This document shows positions 62,681 to 64,000 of a DNA stretch of 64,000 nt, in pieces. The position numbers were made by a program, and so were the translations under genes. Source of the DNA: Rhizobium sp. TH2 (GTDB lineage: Bacteria; Pseudomonadota; Alphaproteobacteria; Rhizobiales; Rhizobiaceae); the NCBI RefSeq assembly GCF_024707525.1, contig NZ_CP062231.1:5555501-5619500 (forward strand), written 5' to 3'. Position 1 is the stretch's first letter. Each line of letters starts with the position of its first letter. A model generated the notes under the pieces. That model was not told the DNA's origin, did no database searches, and worked only from the letters and a program-made list of their open reading frames with translations.

Positions 62681-63628
62681 TCACGCCGTCAGCGCATGCT
62701 GTTTCAGGCCGAGCGATTCCATCAGGTTGAAGACCGCCATCTCGGTCGCGCGGTTGACGCTTTCCTCAGTGTAGCCGCCAATATGCGAGCTTGCGATGAC
62801 ATCCGGTCGCGAGGCTAGACCCGGAAATACCGGCGGCTCGGGGTCGAACACATCGACGCAATAGGTCAGCAGCCGCTTGGCATCGAGCGCTTCGATCAAG
62901 GCGGCTTCATTGACCAATGACGCGCGGGCCGTATTGACCAGGATAAGGCCCGGCTTCACCGTCGCGAGCATATCGTGGTTGACCAGTGCGCCATCGCGGC
63001 TTGGCGGACAATGCAGCGTCAGGATATCGGCCTGACGGAAAATTTCTTCATGCGTTGCCCAGCGGAAACGCGTTGGGTCGATGCAGAGATCGGGCCGGGC
63101 GGGATCGAAGGCCATGATATGCGCGCCCATCGCCGCCGCCAGCCGCGCGACCGTGCCGCCGACCGCGCCGCAGCCGATAATGCCGATCGTACGTCCGAAG
63201 AACTCGATACCGCGCCGGCGCGGCCAGCCCCCGGCCTTCAGGCCCTGGTCGGTGTAGGGCAGATGGCGCATGGCCGAGAAGATCATGGCGATGGCGAGTT
63301 CCGCCACGCCGCGCGCATTGGCGCCATCGGCCGTGCGCACCGCGATGCCGCGCGACTTCAATTCGCCGAGCGGCAGGTTGTCGAGGCCCGTGCCGTTGCG
63401 GCTGACGACGCGAAGCCGGGACGCCGCAGCGATGACCTTTGGTGATACAGGCTCCACCCCGGCCAGCCAGCCCGCGATGTCGGGTACCAGCCGCAGCAGT
63501 TCCGCCTCATCCGGCAGCTTGCCGGGAGTCGCGTAGACGATCTCGACGCCATGGCGGGCCATGTCCTCGACCGCGGGATGTGGCGCCTCGGTCAGCGAGC
63601 GCGGCGTGACGAGCACTTTGTGACCCAT
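62681..63628 (-). CDS. D-2-hydroxyacid dehydrogenase (NAD-dependent)
   Basis: A 315-residue enzyme of the D-3-phosphoglycerate-dehydrogenase family. The cofactor-binding core is GRTIGIIGCGAVGGTVARLAAAMGAHIMAFDP (about 145-176); catalytic residues are Arg in NTARASLVN, Glu in DVFDPEPP and His in SSHIGGYTEES. It lies between the lactonase and the shikimate-dehydrogenase-like gene, with gaps of 3-4 nt. The hydroxy acid used is unknown. Confidence 0.92.
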   Translation of the reverse strand: MGHKVLVTPRSLTEAPHPAVEDMARHGVEIVYATPGKLPDEAELLRLVPDIAGWLAGVEPVSPKVIAAASRLRVVSRNGTGLDNLPLGELKSRGIAVRTADGANARGVAELAIAMIFSAMRHLPYTDQGLKAGGWPRRRGIEFFGRTIGIIGCGAVGGTVARLAAAMGAHIMAFDPARPDLCIDPTRFRWATHEEIFRQADILTLHCPPSRDGALVNHDMLATVKPGLILVNTARASLVNEAALIEALDAKRLLTYCVDVFDPEPPVFPGLASRPDVIASSHIGGYTEESVNRATEMAVFNLMESLGLKQHALTA

Positions 63629-63631
63629 GGT

Positions 63632-64000
63632 TCAGCCTTTCGTCACGTCAAGCGCGATCTTCGAGATCGCGTCGAATCCGGGTCCGCTCGGTGGTATGTC
63701 GATATGGAAGACTTCAGCGATCACCTGCGTCCAACCGTGGATGAAATACACCCAACCGTCCTCGATCTGCAGGTTGCGCGCTTCCTTCTGCGCCCGTGCC
63801 TGGTCGAGAAAGATCAGCTCGCCCCGATAATTGAGATCCCAGACGACGCCGTTTTCGGCGAACGTGACTGCATCCGTCAGCGGCGAACCGGGTGCATCCT
63901 TGCCGAGGCCGGTGGCATTGATCACCACCGAGCCCGGCTTCAATCCCGCAACGATCGCGTCGTTCTCGGTTGCCTGCGGCGCCAGCACATAGTCGACCGG
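63632..64000 (-). CDS. Shikimate-dehydrogenase-like protein, N-terminus cut by window edge
   Basis: The reverse strand reads open for 122 codons to the right edge. Segments KPGSVVINATGLGKDAPGSPLTD and VWDLNYRGELIFLDQARAQ belong to the C-terminal NADP domain of AroE/YdiB-type dehydrogenases. The N-terminal substrate-binding part is outside the window, so the substrate cannot be judged. A GTG inside the visible part is not a real start. It leads the operon running to the RpiR gene. Confidence 0.85.
   Translation of the reverse strand, partial: PVDYVLAPQATENDAIVAGLKPGSVVINATGLGKDAPGSPLTDAVTFAENGVVWDLNYRGELIFLDQARAQKEARNLQIEDGWVYFIHGWTQVIAEVFHIDIPPSGPGFDAISKIALDVTKG

Overview
The window looks like chromosomal DNA of an alphaproteobacterium of the order Hyphomicrobiales (Rhizobiales; Rhizobiaceae or Phyllobacteriaceae level). 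The DNA is GC-rich and almost fully coding. It carries the rhizobial block glnD-murJ-trpS-usp-nifU/nfuA-tsaB-rimI-fur/mur-plsC-miaB-phoH-ybeY-corC, a smo/mtl polyol operon, many ABC uptake systems, and rhizobial palindromic repeats. Family names come from reading the translated proteins; no database search was possible. Genus cannot be fixed from sequence alone.

Layout. 1-9500 (minus): SorC-type regulator, CUT1 ABC transporter (smoE-F-G-K), sorbitol and mannitol dehydrogenases, a HAD phosphatase and an FGGY pentulose kinase cut by the left edge. A promoter with an overlapping perfect 7-7-7 operator lies before smoE. 9648-13483: glutamine amidotransferase, transglutaminase-like cysteine peptidase, recF and an orphan FecR-domain protein. 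13649-19365: a divergent cluster with pxpB-pxpC-FAD amino-acid oxidase-proline racemase family enzyme on one side and pxpA-biotin carrier-degenerate biotin-carrier paralogue on the other. 19370-35258: housekeeping block on the minus strand (tRNA modification, rRNA maturation, Fe-S delivery, metal regulation, lipid II flippase, nitrogen sensor GlnD). 35376-41706: an arginine-type system made of a DDAH/ADI-like hydrolase, TetR regulator and aminotransferase, divergent from a polar amino-acid ABC transporter that is preceded by a 14-codon, arginine-containing leader ORF. 41737-49695: queuosine-precursor transporter, rpmB, DUF3108 protein, DMT exporter, gluQ, YihY, SDR, HIG1 protein, corrinoid adenosyltransferase and rhomboid protease. 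49887-52710: etfB-etfA and 3-hydroxybutyryl-CoA dehydrogenase. 52837-54529: aldose epimerase and a Phd/VapC-like toxin-antitoxin pair. 54561-64000 (minus): a second CUT1 transporter with a trans-sulfuration-type PLP enzyme and GntR regulator, next to an operon of RpiR regulator, UlaG-like lactonase, 2-hydroxyacid dehydrogenase and a shikimate-dehydrogenase-like protein cut by the right edge.

Most unusual signals: (a) two genes, pxpC and gluQ, are interrupted in frame by long palindromic elements that add about 40 and 60 residues without breaking the reading frame; (b) the leader ORF overlapping the start codon of the amino-acid transporter ATPase; (c) a biotin-carrier paralogue that has lost the biotinyl lysine; (d) candidate RNA controls before rpmB (terminator-like hairpin in the leader) and yhhQ (hairpin loop complementary to the start codon); (e) an Irr-box-like palindrome before the NifU/Nfu gene. 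No phage, integrase, transposase, CRISPR array, rRNA or tRNA was seen. Only one gap exceeds 300 bases (12465-12823), and it is filled with hairpins.
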